A DNA stretch of 64,000 nucleotides, from NCBI RefSeq assembly GCF_016093545.1, contig NZ_JADKYX010000007.1:186001-250000 (forward strand), read 5' to 3'. The DNA comes from Massilia rhizosphaerae (GTDB taxonomy: Bacteria > Pseudomonadota > Gammaproteobacteria > Burkholderiales > Burkholderiaceae_D). The position numbers and the translations under genes were made by a program. Positions 54,514 through 63,609 of the stretch are shown here, in pieces (position 1 is the stretch's first letter; the number at the start of each line of letters is the position of its first letter). The notes under the pieces are model-generated. The model searched no databases. It was not told where the DNA came from and saw only the letters and a list, made by a program, of their open reading frames with translations.

Positions 54514-55179
54514 TCAGGACTGCGGCGGCAGGATGCTGTGATAGAACAGGTCGAGCCGGCCTTCGAGGTCGCGCATGGCCTTTTCCGGATCCACGGTCCG
54601 GGGCGGGCGCATCAGGTTCATGAGGAATTCGCCGGTGATGGTGGCCATCAGGTGGCAGGGCAGCAGGTCGACCGGGACGCCGGGACGCATCTGGGCACGG
54701 ATGTCCGGCCGGTCGAAGAAGCGCGCCAGCATCTCGCGGGTCTTGAGCGGGCCGCCGGTCCAGAACGCCTCGGCCAGTTCCGGATTCGTGGGCGCCTCGG
54801 CCAGCACGATGCGCTGCAGGTCGATGGCTTCCTGCGACGTGATCAGCGCGTACATCTGGTGCGCGAAGTCGTCCAGGATCTCGCGCAGCGGACGAGGGTC
54901 CGTTTCCATCGGCTGGCTGCGGAAGAAGCGGTGGCGCTTGGCGGCCAGCACGGCGCCCAGCAGCCCGGCCTTGCCGCCGAATTTCACGTAAATGGTGCGC
55001 ACCGCGACGTGGGCCGCGCGGGCGATCGCTTCCAGGCTCGTCTTCGTATAACCGTTCTTGAGAAACAGCGTGCCGGCGATTTGCAGGAGTTCCTGCGTGC
55101 GCGCCTCCACGTCGGCGGCCTTGGGCCGGCCGGCGGCCTTGCCGGAGCATTCGGCCGCGTCATGCATATGTTTGTCCAT
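54514..55179 (-). CDS. TetR-family transcriptional regulator
   Basis: A 221-residue repressor with an N-terminal TetR helix-turn-helix (LQIAGTLFLKNGYTKTSLEA then IARAAHVAVRTIYVKFGGKA, about residues 30-75) and a ligand-binding C-terminus (IVLAEAPTNPELAEAFWTGG). It is divergent from an efflux operon with a 112-bp gap that holds a palindromic operator, so it very likely represses that operon and itself. The ATG at 55179 is preceded by GGAG; alternative in-frame starts exist at 55167 and 55224. Confidence 0.92.
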   Translation of the reverse strand: MDKHMHDAAECSGKAAGRPKAADVEARTQELLQIAGTLFLKNGYTKTSLEAIARAAHVAVRTIYVKFGGKAGLLGAVLAAKRHRFFRSQPMETDPRPLREILDDFAHQMYALITSQEAIDLQRIVLAEAPTNPELAEAFWTGGPLKTREMLARFFDRPDIRAQMRPGVPVDLLPCHLMATITGEFLMNLMRPPRTVDPEKAMRDLEGRLDLFYHSILPPQS

Positions 55180-55203
55180 GGGCTCCACTGTAGAACAATC
55201 TCG

Positions 55204-55256
55204 AATGAAATGCAACCGTTTCATTTCTTGACTTTGCCAAAAAGTTGTCCAATAAT
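55204..55256 (+). promoter_or_regulatory. Efflux operon promoter with TetR operator
   Basis: TTGACT (55228-55233), 17-bp spacer, AATAAT (55251-55256) form a good sigma-70 promoter. Just upstream AATGAAA-N8-TTTCATT (55204-55225) is a perfect inverted repeat, likely the TetR operator; the half-site word recurs at about 55269-55280 (TTTCATTTTCATT). Confidence 0.75.
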
Positions 55257-55291
55257 GCGATTGACCAATTTCATTTTCATTCGGAGTTCAC

Positions 55292-56464
55292 ATGCCAGAT
55301 ACGCAAACCACGGTCGACCACAAGCCGACCGCCGCCGTTCCGCCGGGCGGTGCCGCCCCGGGCACCGCCCCATCGGCAGCGCAGGGTGCGCCCGCCAACG
55401 CCGCCAAGGCACCTCCGAAGCGCGTGCTGATCGTCGTCGGCCTGATCGCCGCCGCCGCGCTGGCCGCCGGCGGCCGCATGTGGTATCGCAGCCATTATTT
55501 CGTCGAGACGGAAAATGCCTACGTCACGGGGCACGTGCACCCGGTGTCGTCGCGCATTCCGGGTGTCGTCACGAAGGTCATGTTCGACGACAACCAGGTC
55601 GTCAAGGCGGGCGACGTGCTGGCTGAGCTGGACCCGGCCGACCAGCGCGTGAAGGTCGAGCAGATCGAGGCCCAGATCGCCAGCGTGCAGCAGCAGATCG
55701 TGCAGGCCGGCGCCGCCATCGAGCAGGCCAGGGCGCAGGCGTCCGCCGCCCGCGCGCAGGTCGTGCAGGCCCAGGCCAACCTCGTGCGCGCCAGGCAGGA
55801 CGCCGAGCGCTACGGCCAGCTGTACAACAGCCAGATGAAGGCCGTCTCGAAGGCCGAAGTGGACGCCGCCACCGCCGCGCGCGCGGGCGCCACGGCCGAC
55901 GTCACGGCGCGCCGCGACAACGCCAACGCCGCCCAGGCCCAGATCACGGCCGCGACGTCCGCGCGCGACGTGCTCAAGGCGCAAGTGAAAGTGCTGCAGG
56001 CCCAGTTGCAGGACGCCCAGCAGCAGCTCGGCTACAACCGCATCGTCGCCCCCATCTCCGGCCGCATCGGCAAGCGCAGCGTGGAAGTCGGCGCGCGCGT
56101 GCAGCCGGGCCAGCAACTGGCCGCCATCGTGCAGGACGACGTGTGGGTGGTCGCCAACTTCAAGGAAACGCAGCTGCCGGGCCTCGTGCCGGGCCAGAAG
56201 GTCGACATCGAAGTGGACGCGCTGCCGAAGCACGAACTGGTCGGCCGCGTGGACAGCTTCTCGCCGGCGTCGGGCAACCAGTTCGCGCTGCTGCCGGCCG
56301 ATAACGCGACCGGCAACTTCACCAAGATCGTCCAGCGCGTGCCCGTGAAGATCACGTTCGCGCCCGAAGACCTCAGGAAGTACGCGGGCCGCCTCGTGCC
56401 GGGCATGTCGACCGTCGTCGAGATCGACCTGCGCCAGAAGGCCCCGCAGCAAGCCGCCCAATAA
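55292..56464 (+). CDS. emrA: HlyD/EmrA-type membrane fusion protein
   Basis: Periplasmic adaptor of a tripartite efflux pump, 390 residues. A cytoplasmic Pro/Ala-rich start, one membrane anchor (VLIVVGLIAAAALAAG, about 48-65), the biotinyl/lipoyl half (NAYVTGHVHPVSSRIPGVVT), a long alpha-hairpin coiled coil (about 105-225) and the barrel domain (NRIVAPISGRIGKRSVEVGA). First gene of emrA-emrB-outer membrane factor; emrB starts 12 bp downstream. Confidence 0.94.
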   Translation: MPDTQTTVDHKPTAAVPPGGAAPGTAPSAAQGAPANAAKAPPKRVLIVVGLIAAAALAAGGRMWYRSHYFVETENAYVTGHVHPVSSRIPGVVTKVMFDDNQVVKAGDVLAELDPADQRVKVEQIEAQIASVQQQIVQAGAAIEQARAQASAARAQVVQAQANLVRARQDAERYGQLYNSQMKAVSKAEVDAATAARAGATADVTARRDNANAAQAQITAATSARDVLKAQVKVLQAQLQDAQQQLGYNRIVAPISGRIGKRSVEVGARVQPGQQLAAIVQDDVWVVANFKETQLPGLVPGQKVDIEVDALPKHELVGRVDSFSPASGNQFALLPADNATGNFTKIVQRVPVKITFAPEDLRKYAGRLVPGMSTVVEIDLRQKAPQQAAQ

Positions 56465-56476
56465 CCGGAACCGATC

Positions 56477-58078
56477 ATGTCCACGACGATCACCAAACCG
56501 ATGGCGCCGCCGATGGCCCCGGCCAACGGCGCGCGCGTCGACGCGCGCACCTGGATCGCGGTGCTGGCCGGCATGCTCGGCGCGTTCATGGCGGTGCTCG
56601 ACATCCAGATCACCAACTCCTCGCTGCGCGACATCCTCGGCACCCTGTCGGCCACGCAGGAAGAGGGTTCGTGGATCTCGACCGCCTACCTGTGCGCCGA
56701 GATCGTGGTGATCCCGATGACGGCGCTGTTCGTGCGCGCCCTCGGCCAGCGCCGCTACCTGATGCTCACGACCGCGTTCTTCCTCGGCTTCTCGACCTTG
56801 TGCGGCACCGCGTGGAACCTCTCCAGCATGATCGTGTTCCGCATGCTGCAGGGCTTCACGGGCGGCGCGCTGATCCCGATGGCGATGACCCTCGTGATGA
56901 CGCGCCTGCCCCCGGCCAAGCGCGCCGTCGGCATGGCCATGTTCGGCCTGACCGCCACGCTGGCGCCCGCGATGGGCCCGACCCTCGGCGGCTACCTGAC
57001 GGAGTTGTACGGCTGGCCGTCGATCTTCTACATCAACTGGGTGCCGGGCGTGCTGCTCATCGCCGGCATGTACTGGGGCATCGACCGCGAGCCGATGAAC
57101 CTGCAGACGCTGTACAAGGCCGACTGGCTCGGCATCGCCTTCATGGCGCTGGGCCTCGCGAGCCTGACGATCTTCCTGGAAGAGGGCAACTCGAACGACT
57201 GGTTCCAGTCGACCTTCATCATCACCTTCGCGGCGCTGGCGATCGTCGGCATCCTCGGCTGGGTCGTGACGAATTTTTCGCGCAGCGACCCGTTCGTGAA
57301 CCTGGGCCTGTACGGCCACCGCAACTTCCTCGTCGCGACGGGGCTATCCGCGGTGATCGGCATGGGCCTGTACGGCTCGTCGTTCCTGCTGCCGCTGTTC
57401 CTCGGCCAGATCGCGGGCTATTCGCCGATGCAGATCGGCGAAGTGATCGCCTGGGTGGGCCTGCCGCAGCTGTTCGTGATGCCGTTCGTCGCGCGCCTGT
57501 CGCAGAAGATCGATAACCGCCTCCTGTGCTCGTTCGGCCTCGCGCTGTTCGGCGTCTCGTGCCTGATGAACGCGTACATGGATGCCAACACGGGCTACGA
57601 CCAGCTGATGCTGTCGCAGATCATCCGCGCGCTCGGCCAGCCGTTCGTGATGCTGACCCTGTCGAACTTCGCCATGTCCGGCATCCAGCCGAAGGACATG
57701 CCGTCGGCGTCGAGCCTGTTCAACATGACCCGTAACCTGGGCGGCTCCGTCGGCATCGCCATGCTGGCGACGGCCCTCACGAACCGCGAGCACTTCCACT
57801 CGGAGCGCCTGGGCGAGTCGGTGTCGCTCTTCTCCAGCGTCACGCAGGCCCGCCTCGACGCGCTCACGGCGTCGTTCATCGCCAAGGGCTTCGACCCGGC
57901 GACCGCGGCCCAGCAGGCCATCGGCGCGATCGACCGCATCGTGCGCAGGGAATCGTTCGTGATGGCCTACAACGATGGCTTCTTCATCGTCGGCGCCATT
58001 CTGCTGGGGGCGATCATCCCGCTGTGGTTCTCGGACAAGATCAAGTCGCCCAGCGGCGGCGGTGGCGGTGGCCACTGA
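56477..58078 (+). CDS. emrB: DHA2-family drug efflux permease (EmrB type)
   Basis: Proton-driven multidrug exporter of 14 membrane helices, 533 residues. Visible DHA2 marks include FMAVLDIQITNSSLRDI in helix 1, GSWISTAYLCAEIVVIPMTA, and the motif C region LAPAMGPTLGGYL in helix 5. The C-terminus ends Gly-rich with a His. It works with the upstream adaptor and the downstream outer-membrane channel; the substrate cannot be read from sequence. Confidence 0.95.
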   Translation: MSTTITKPMAPPMAPANGARVDARTWIAVLAGMLGAFMAVLDIQITNSSLRDILGTLSATQEEGSWISTAYLCAEIVVIPMTALFVRALGQRRYLMLTTAFFLGFSTLCGTAWNLSSMIVFRMLQGFTGGALIPMAMTLVMTRLPPAKRAVGMAMFGLTATLAPAMGPTLGGYLTELYGWPSIFYINWVPGVLLIAGMYWGIDREPMNLQTLYKADWLGIAFMALGLASLTIFLEEGNSNDWFQSTFIITFAALAIVGILGWVVTNFSRSDPFVNLGLYGHRNFLVATGLSAVIGMGLYGSSFLLPLFLGQIAGYSPMQIGEVIAWVGLPQLFVMPFVARLSQKIDNRLLCSFGLALFGVSCLMNAYMDANTGYDQLMLSQIIRALGQPFVMLTLSNFAMSGIQPKDMPSASSLFNMTRNLGGSVGIAMLATALTNREHFHSERLGESVSLFSSVTQARLDALTASFIAKGFDPATAAQQAIGAIDRIVRRESFVMAYNDGFFIVGAILLGAIIPLWFSDKIKSPSGGGGGGH

Positions 58079-58090
58079 ACCCAAGGATTC

Positions 58091-59599
58091 ATGGACAAAA
58101 CAATGAAAACTATTTATTTCAAACCTGTCGTTCATACAGCCGTCGTTCGTACCGCAATCGCGCTGGCCGTGGCCGCGCTGCTCTCCGCGTGCGGCACCGT
58201 CGGCAAGGATTTCGTCGCGCCGCAGGGCGTCGCCACGCCGGCATACCGCCACGCCGCGGCCGAACCTGTTGACCAGGCCGCGCGCCTGCCCTCCGCATGG
58301 TGGACCGTGTTCGGCGACAATCAGCTCGACCAGCTCGAGCAGCGTGCCCTGCGCGACAACCCGAACGTGCGCGCCGCCGCGCAGCGCCTCGTGCAGGCGC
58401 AGGCGCAGCTGGGCGTGACGCGCGCCAGCCAGATGCCCACCGTCGGCGTGTCGGCCGGCGTCTCGAACTCGCGCACGTCGGCCGAAACGCCGATGGGCGT
58501 AACGTTCGGCCACAAGTCGATCAAGGGCACCGAATACTCGGTCGGCGCCAATTTCTCGTACGAGCTGGACCTGTGGGGCCGCGTGCGCCGCGCCGTGGAA
58601 GCCGCGGACGCCCAGGCGCTGGCCGCGCAGGACGACCGCGACGGCGTCATGCTGATGCTCTCCGGCCAGGTCGCGACGACGTACTGGCAGCTGCGCGGCC
58701 TCGACGCCGACATCGCCATCCTGAACGACGCGCTGGCCACGCGGCGCGAGTCGCAGCAGCTGATCGAGGCGCGCTTCAACGCGGGCCTTTCGAACGAGCT
58801 GGACGTCTCGCGCACCCGCATCGAGCGCGCGAATGCCGAGGCGGACATCCAGGAAGCCCAGCGCCAGCGCAACACGCTGGAACATGCGCTGGCCGTGCTG
58901 GTGGGCGCTTCGCCGAGCCAGCCCATCCTGGCGCCGGCCGCCGGCGACGTGGCCGCCACGTTGCCGCAGCCGCCCGCGATCCCCGTCGGCCTGCCGGCCA
59001 GCATCCTGGGTCAGCGTCCGGACCTCGCCGCGAGCGTCGCCACGCTGCGTGCCCTGAATGCCCAGGTGGGCGTGGCCGAGGGCGCGTTCTACCCGAGCGT
59101 GTCGCTGACCGGCAACTTCGGCTTTGCGTCGGAAACGCTGAGCAATCTGACCAAGGGCAACGCGCGCCAGTTCTCGGTCGGGCCGCTGGCGCTGTCGCTG
59201 CCCGTGTTCGAGGGCGGCCGCATCCGGGCCAACGTCAACGTCGCCAAGGCCCGCTACGACGAAGCCGTCGCCAACCACGAGGCGCGCCTGCTGACGGCGC
59301 TGCGCGACGTGGAAGATGCGCTGTCGGACGTCCAGCAGCGCAAGCGGCAGGGCGACGTGCAGGTCCAGGCGCAGCAGGCCGCGGCGCGCGCCGTGCAGGT
59401 GGCGCAGGCGCGCTACGACCGCGGCGTGTCGACCTACCTGGACGTCACCGACGCCCAGCGTTCCGCGCTGGCCGCCGACCGCGCCGCCGCGCAGATCCGC
59501 ACGCAGCGCCTGCTGGCCGCGGTGTCGGTCGCGCGCGCGCTGGGCGGCGGCTGGCAGCAGGCGGCGCCGGAGGCGACGGTCGCCCAGGCGTCGCGCTGA
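58091..59599 (+). CDS. RND/NodT-type outer membrane efflux lipoprotein
   Basis: Outer-membrane TolC-like channel, 502 residues, with lipobox LLSAC (Cys34). It shows the two OEP repeats: WWTVFGDNQLDQLEQRAL and NVRAAAQRLVQAQAQLGV in the first, VSLTGNFGFASETLSNLTKG and VSTYLDVTDAQRSALAADRA in the second. Third gene of the efflux operon and the exit duct for EmrAB. The ATG at 58091 follows AAGGA; an in-frame ATG at 58103 is the alternative. Confidence 0.94.
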   Translation: MDKTMKTIYFKPVVHTAVVRTAIALAVAALLSACGTVGKDFVAPQGVATPAYRHAAAEPVDQAARLPSAWWTVFGDNQLDQLEQRALRDNPNVRAAAQRLVQAQAQLGVTRASQMPTVGVSAGVSNSRTSAETPMGVTFGHKSIKGTEYSVGANFSYELDLWGRVRRAVEAADAQALAAQDDRDGVMLMLSGQVATTYWQLRGLDADIAILNDALATRRESQQLIEARFNAGLSNELDVSRTRIERANAEADIQEAQRQRNTLEHALAVLVGASPSQPILAPAAGDVAATLPQPPAIPVGLPASILGQRPDLAASVATLRALNAQVGVAEGAFYPSVSLTGNFGFASETLSNLTKGNARQFSVGPLALSLPVFEGGRIRANVNVAKARYDEAVANHEARLLTALRDVEDALSDVQQRKRQGDVQVQAQQAAARAVQVAQARYDRGVSTYLDVTDAQRSALAADRAAAQIRTQRLLAAVSVARALGGGWQQAAPEATVAQASR

Positions 59600-59694
59600 G
59601 CGCCCGCCGGCGCCGCCATCCTTCGGCGGCACCGGCCTCTTCGTCCCTGAACAGGATTACAATCGCGGGATTGCAAACCTCACAAGGGACCTCA

Positions 59695-61419
59695 ATGAAG
59701 CATCTTCTCGCCCCCCTGGCCCTGGCCGCAGCGACCCTGTGCGCCACCGTCCATGCCGCCCCCGCCACCGCGCCCGAGCTGCAGGCGATGGCCAGGCGTT
59801 TCGCCCCGGTCGACCTGACGGCCGATACGGCCAAGCTGTCCGCCGGCGACCGTGTCGCCATCGCCAAGCTGATCGAAGCGGCGAAAATCGTCGACGTCCT
59901 GCAGCTGCGCCAGCGCTGGTCCGGCAACGAGGCGCTGTGGGCCGCGCTGCAAAAGGACACGACGCCGCTGGGCCGTGCGCGCCGCGACTACTTTTGGCTG
60001 AACAAGGGACCGTGGTCGATCATCGACGGCAACCAGTCCTTCATGCCCGCCGAGTATGCGGGCATCCGGATCCCGGCCACGAAACCGCCCGGCGCGAATT
60101 TTTACCCGGAAGGGGCGAGCAAGCAGGAACTCGAGACGTGGATGAACGGCTTGCCGCCGGCCGAGAAGGAACAGGCGCGGTGGTTCTTCACCGTGATCCG
60201 CAAGGACAAGGATGACAAGCGGGCCGGCAAATTCACGATCGTGAAGTACTCCGACGAATACCGCGCCGAGCTGCAGAAGCTGGCCAAGCTGCTGAAGGAC
60301 GCGGCCAGCGCCACCGACAACGCGTCGCTGAAAAAATTCCTGAACCTGCGCGCCGACGCCTTCCTGTCGAACGACTACCTCGCCTCCGATTTCGCGTGGA
60401 TGGACCTGGATTCCCCGGTCGACGTCACGATCGGCCCGTACGAGACGTATAACGACGAACTGTTCGGCTACAAGGCCGCGTTCGAGGCGTACGTGAACGT
60501 GCGCGACCAGAAGGAAACGGCCAAGCTGAACTTCTTCGGCAAGCATATGCAGGAGCTGGAAAACAACCTGCCGCTCGATCCGAAATACCGCAATCCTAAG
60601 GTCGGGGCGATCGCGCCGATGGTCGTCGTGAACCAGGTCTATGGCGCCGGCGACGGCAATATGGGCGTGCAGACGGCCGCCTACAACCTGCCGAACGACG
60701 AGCGCATCATCCGCCAGCGCGGCTCGAAGCGCGTGATGCTGAAGAACGTCCAGGAAGCCAAGTTCGAGGCGACCCTGACCCCGATCTCGAAGCTCGTGCT
60801 GCGCCCCGCCGACCAGAAGAACCTCGATTTCGATTCCTTCTTCACGCACATCCTCGCGCACGAGATCATGCACGGCCTGGGCCCGCACGCGACGACGCGC
60901 GACGGCCGCCCGTCCACGCCGCGCCAGGACCTGAAGGACACCTACTCGACCATCGAGGAAGCGAAGGCCGACGTCACCGGCCTGTGGGCGCTCGCGTACA
61001 TGATGGACAAGGGTGAGCTGAAGGATTCGCTGGGGCAGGGCGAGGCGGCCGAGCGCAAGCTGTACGACACCTACCTCGCGTCCGCGTTCCGCACCCTGCA
61101 CTTCGGCCTGACGGATTCGCACGCGCGCGGCATGGCGATCCAGATGAACTACCTGCTCGACAAGGGCGGCTTCGTGTCGCACGGCGACGGCACGTTCTCC
61201 GTCGACTTTGCCAAGATCAAGGGCGCGGTGGCGGACCTCGACCGCGAATTCCTGACGATCGAGGCGACCGGCGACTACGCCCGCGCGCAGGATCTCATGA
61301 AGCGCTACGTCGTCATCCGTCCCGACGTGCAGAAGGCGCTGGACAAGATGAAGGCGGTGCCGAACGACATCCGTCCCGCGTTTGTGACGGCGACCAGGCT
61401 GGTGCCGGCGCAACGCTGA
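59695..61419 (+). CDS. M49-like dipeptidyl-peptidase III family metallopeptidase
   Basis: A 574-residue exported zinc peptidase-like protein. Signal peptide (MKHLLAPLALAAATLCATVHA), then DPP III-like lobes with RRDYFWLNKGPWSIIDGNQ and FIPAEY-like blocks. The zinc site reads HEIMHGLGPH at residue 389, a pentapeptide HEXXH rather than the classic HEXXGH of M49, with the second metal motif EEAKAD at about residue 421. It should trim dipeptides or be a related hydrolase in the periplasm. The ATG at 59695 begins the signal peptide. Confidence 0.87.
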   Translation: MKHLLAPLALAAATLCATVHAAPATAPELQAMARRFAPVDLTADTAKLSAGDRVAIAKLIEAAKIVDVLQLRQRWSGNEALWAALQKDTTPLGRARRDYFWLNKGPWSIIDGNQSFMPAEYAGIRIPATKPPGANFYPEGASKQELETWMNGLPPAEKEQARWFFTVIRKDKDDKRAGKFTIVKYSDEYRAELQKLAKLLKDAASATDNASLKKFLNLRADAFLSNDYLASDFAWMDLDSPVDVTIGPYETYNDELFGYKAAFEAYVNVRDQKETAKLNFFGKHMQELENNLPLDPKYRNPKVGAIAPMVVVNQVYGAGDGNMGVQTAAYNLPNDERIIRQRGSKRVMLKNVQEAKFEATLTPISKLVLRPADQKNLDFDSFFTHILAHEIMHGLGPHATTRDGRPSTPRQDLKDTYSTIEEAKADVTGLWALAYMMDKGELKDSLGQGEAAERKLYDTYLASAFRTLHFGLTDSHARGMAIQMNYLLDKGGFVSHGDGTFSVDFAKIKGAVADLDREFLTIEATGDYARAQDLMKRYVVIRPDVQKALDKMKAVPNDIRPAFVTATRLVPAQR

Positions 61420-61541
61420 CCGGCCGGTTCCGGAAAAGCGCGCCGTCCCGCCATGGGCGACGAGCTTTTCCGGCAACATTACGCTTTTGGACATCCACGA
61501 AAATATTGCCGGCCACGAGGGTTGAGCGAAGGCTAAAATTG

Positions 61542-61569
61542 CCGTTAGGAATTTTAAATATCCTAGCGG
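61542..61569 (+). promoter_or_regulatory. Leader hairpin just before a HEXXH gene
   Basis: CCGTTAGGA / TCCTAGCGG (one G-U pair) around a 10-nt AT loop, ending 10 nt before the ATG at 61580. The only candidate ribosome site (GCGGGAAG) overlaps the 3' arm, so the hairpin could mask it. Confidence 0.35.
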
Positions 61570-61579
61570 GAAGCTCTCC

Positions 61580-62278
61580 ATGTCCAAAGTCCTCATCGCC
61601 GCCACCTTCCTGTGCGCGGCCGCCCAGGCCGTCCCGGCCGCCGCCGCCGACCTCACCCCGCTGGAGCAGCGCTGGCTGGGCGCCGCGCTTCCCGTCCTCG
61701 ACTATGCGCGCGGCCTGAAATTGCCCGTCGACATCGTCGTGCAGCCGCAGGCCGGCCCGAACGACGTGCCGATGGCGATGGGCTTCGCCGGCGGCCGCTG
61801 CAAGCTCGTGCTGTCGCTGCGCGGCAATCCCGACGCCGAGCGCCAGCTGGAAGGCGTGCCGGCCGCCCAGCAGGGCGAATTGATCGAGGCCATGGCCGCC
61901 CACGAGTTCGCCCATTGCTGGCGCTATGCGCAAGGCGCCTGGCATGCGTTGCCGGCTGGCTTCGTCGAGACGGGCGAGGAAACGGCCGACGATCCATCGC
62001 TGCTGGCGGCGTCGAAGGCGATGCGCGAGACCCGCCGCGAGGAAGGTTATGCCGACCTCGTCGCGCTGGCCTGGATCCACGACCGCCACCCGGCCGACTA
62101 CGGCCGCATCTATGCCTGGCTGGAAAAACTCAGGCAGGACCAGCCGGTCGCGCACAACGGCCACGACACCCGCGCCTGGGTGCGCCTGGCACGCGACGGC
62201 GCCCGGTTCGGCGCGGGCGGCAAGCCGTTCGAGGACGTGGCGCCGCTGTGGCGCGAAGGCCTGCTCAGCGACGATTGA
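61580..62278 (+). CDS. Secreted HEXXH putative zinc metallopeptidase
   Basis: A 232-residue exported protein with a signal peptide (VLIAATFLCAAAQAVPAAAA). It carries a zinc-type motif AAHEFAHCWRYA at about residue 111 and a downstream Glu-rich segment (RREEGYADLVALAWIHDRHP) suitable for the third ligand, as in gluzincins. No named family is recognised. The gene stands alone after the M49-like gene on the same strand. Peptidase activity is inferred from the motif only. Confidence 0.8.
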   Translation: MSKVLIAATFLCAAAQAVPAAAADLTPLEQRWLGAALPVLDYARGLKLPVDIVVQPQAGPNDVPMAMGFAGGRCKLVLSLRGNPDAERQLEGVPAAQQGELIEAMAAHEFAHCWRYAQGAWHALPAGFVETGEETADDPSLLAASKAMRETRREEGYADLVALAWIHDRHPADYGRIYAWLEKLRQDQPVAHNGHDTRAWVRLARDGARFGAGGKPFEDVAPLWREGLLSDD

Positions 62279-62396
62279 GCGAGCGCCGGTGAGCCCGGCC
62301 ATGGTTTGTCCGACAAGCGTACGGTGCCGCACAGAGGTCGCGGTCGTGCGGGCGTTAAATCTGGCTGTCACAACAAACGACACAAGGGACAAGACC

Positions 62397-63482
62397 ATGA
62401 AAACGCTGATTGCGACCTTGCTCGCGACGGCTGCAGGCGCGAGCTTTGCCGCGGCACCGACCGCGGCACTGAACCACGATCCGGCCACTTACCGTACTCT
62501 CACGCACAAGGCGGAGTCGGAATACCGGGCGGCAGCAGCGAAATGCGACGCGAAAAGCGGCAACGACAAGGACGTCTGCATGGCTGAAGCCCGGCTCGCG
62601 CGCACCCGCACCGAAGCCGACGTGCTGTCCAAGTACCACAACACGGCCGCCAGCCGCGCCCACGCGCGCGTCAACGTCGCCGACGCCGAATACGACCTTG
62701 CCAAGGCGAAATGCGACGCCAGGAGCGGCGCCGACAAGGACAGCTGCATGGACAACGCCAAATCCGTGCACACGGCCGCGCTGGCCGACGCCAAGGCCGA
62801 GCGCGACGAGCGGACGGCCACGGGTGCCAGCGCCGGCGGCGCGACCGGCGCCAGCGGCGGCGGCAGCACGGCTTCCGGCGGTCTCGTGACCGGCACCGAC
62901 ACGCGCGACCCGGCCAAGGCCGCCGCGGTCGACAAATGCGCCCGGATGGGGGCCGATGCGAAAACCGGCTGCCTGGTCGAGACGAAGCCGTCGGCCGTGC
63001 GCGACAACGCCGCCGATGCGGCCAACCGCACCGCGAACGCGACCGAAAACGTTGCATCAAAGACGCGCGACACTGCCGCGACCGCCGCCGACAAAGTGAA
63101 GGCCGCGGCCGTGACAGTTGCTGAAAAGACGCGGGAAGTCGCGCACGCCGCCGTCGACAAGACGAAGCAGGCCGGTTCGACCGTTGCCCAGAAGACCGAC
63201 AACGCGATGGACCGCGCCGGCGACGAGACGGCCGACAAGACCCACGACGCCGCCGGCCGCACGCGCATCGCTGCGTCCGACACCGCTATCACCACCAAGG
63301 TGAAAGCCGGCCTCGTGAAGGAGCCGAACCTGGATTCGCTCGGCATCCACGTCGAGACGGAGAAGGGCGTCGTGATGCTGAGCGGCTTCGTGAACTCGAA
63401 GGAACAGGCCGACAAGGCCGTGAAAGTCGCGAAGGGCGTCGAGGGCGTGACCCGCGTCAGGAGCGCCATCAAGGTCAAATAA
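62397..63482 (+). CDS. BON-domain protein with amphipathic repeats
   Basis: A 361-residue exported protein. Signal peptide (LIATLLATAAGASFA); two Cys-containing repeats of about 35 residues (ESEYRAAAAKCDAKSGNDKD and DAEYDLAKAKCDARSGADKD, each followed by a second Cys); a Gly/Ser/Thr hinge; a middle of LEA/apolipoprotein-like 11-mers (TANATENVASKTRDTAATAA, then EKTREVAHAAVDKTKQAGS); and a C-terminal BON domain (ITTKVKAGLVKEPNLDSLGI, then GVVMLSGFVNSKEQADKAVK). BON domains bind phospholipid or envelope parts, suggesting a role in stress protection of the envelope. Confidence 0.92.
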   Translation: MKTLIATLLATAAGASFAAAPTAALNHDPATYRTLTHKAESEYRAAAAKCDAKSGNDKDVCMAEARLARTRTEADVLSKYHNTAASRAHARVNVADAEYDLAKAKCDARSGADKDSCMDNAKSVHTAALADAKAERDERTATGASAGGATGASGGGSTASGGLVTGTDTRDPAKAAAVDKCARMGADAKTGCLVETKPSAVRDNAADAANRTANATENVASKTRDTAATAADKVKAAAVTVAEKTREVAHAAVDKTKQAGSTVAQKTDNAMDRAGDETADKTHDAAGRTRIAASDTAITTKVKAGLVKEPNLDSLGIHVETEKGVVMLSGFVNSKEQADKAVKVAKGVEGVTRVRSAIKVK

Positions 63483-63501
63483 GCACCGCTGTGTGCCCGT
63501 C

Positions 63502-63533
63502 GGCGGCCGGGTTTGGGACCGGCCGTCGCTTTT
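63502..63533 (+). terminator. Terminator after the BON gene
   Basis: GGCGGCCGG / CCGGCCGTC (one G-U) with an 8-nt loop followed by GCTTTTGC, 20 bp past the BON stop. Confidence 0.65.
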
Positions 63534-63574
63534 GCTGATCTACCACAGGTCGTTGCGAAGCCGCCGGGTTTTGC

Positions 63575-63602
63575 TTCGACGGTAGATAGGGCACGGTATA
63601 AT
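63575..63602 (+). promoter_or_regulatory. Promoter of the HDOD gene, probably leaderless
   Basis: TTCGAC (63575-63580), 16-bp spacer, perfect TATAAT (63597-63602). The GTG start codon at 63610 is 7 nt after the -10, so the transcript would start at or next to the codon, and no ribosome site is present. Confidence 0.55.
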
Positions 63603-63609
63603 CGCGGCC

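Noticed and set aside
58297..61419. A 1040-codon frame fusing an out-of-frame part of the efflux channel gene with the M49-like protein
   Set aside because: The first half is a shadow of the channel gene. The real peptidase starts at 59695 with a signal peptide.
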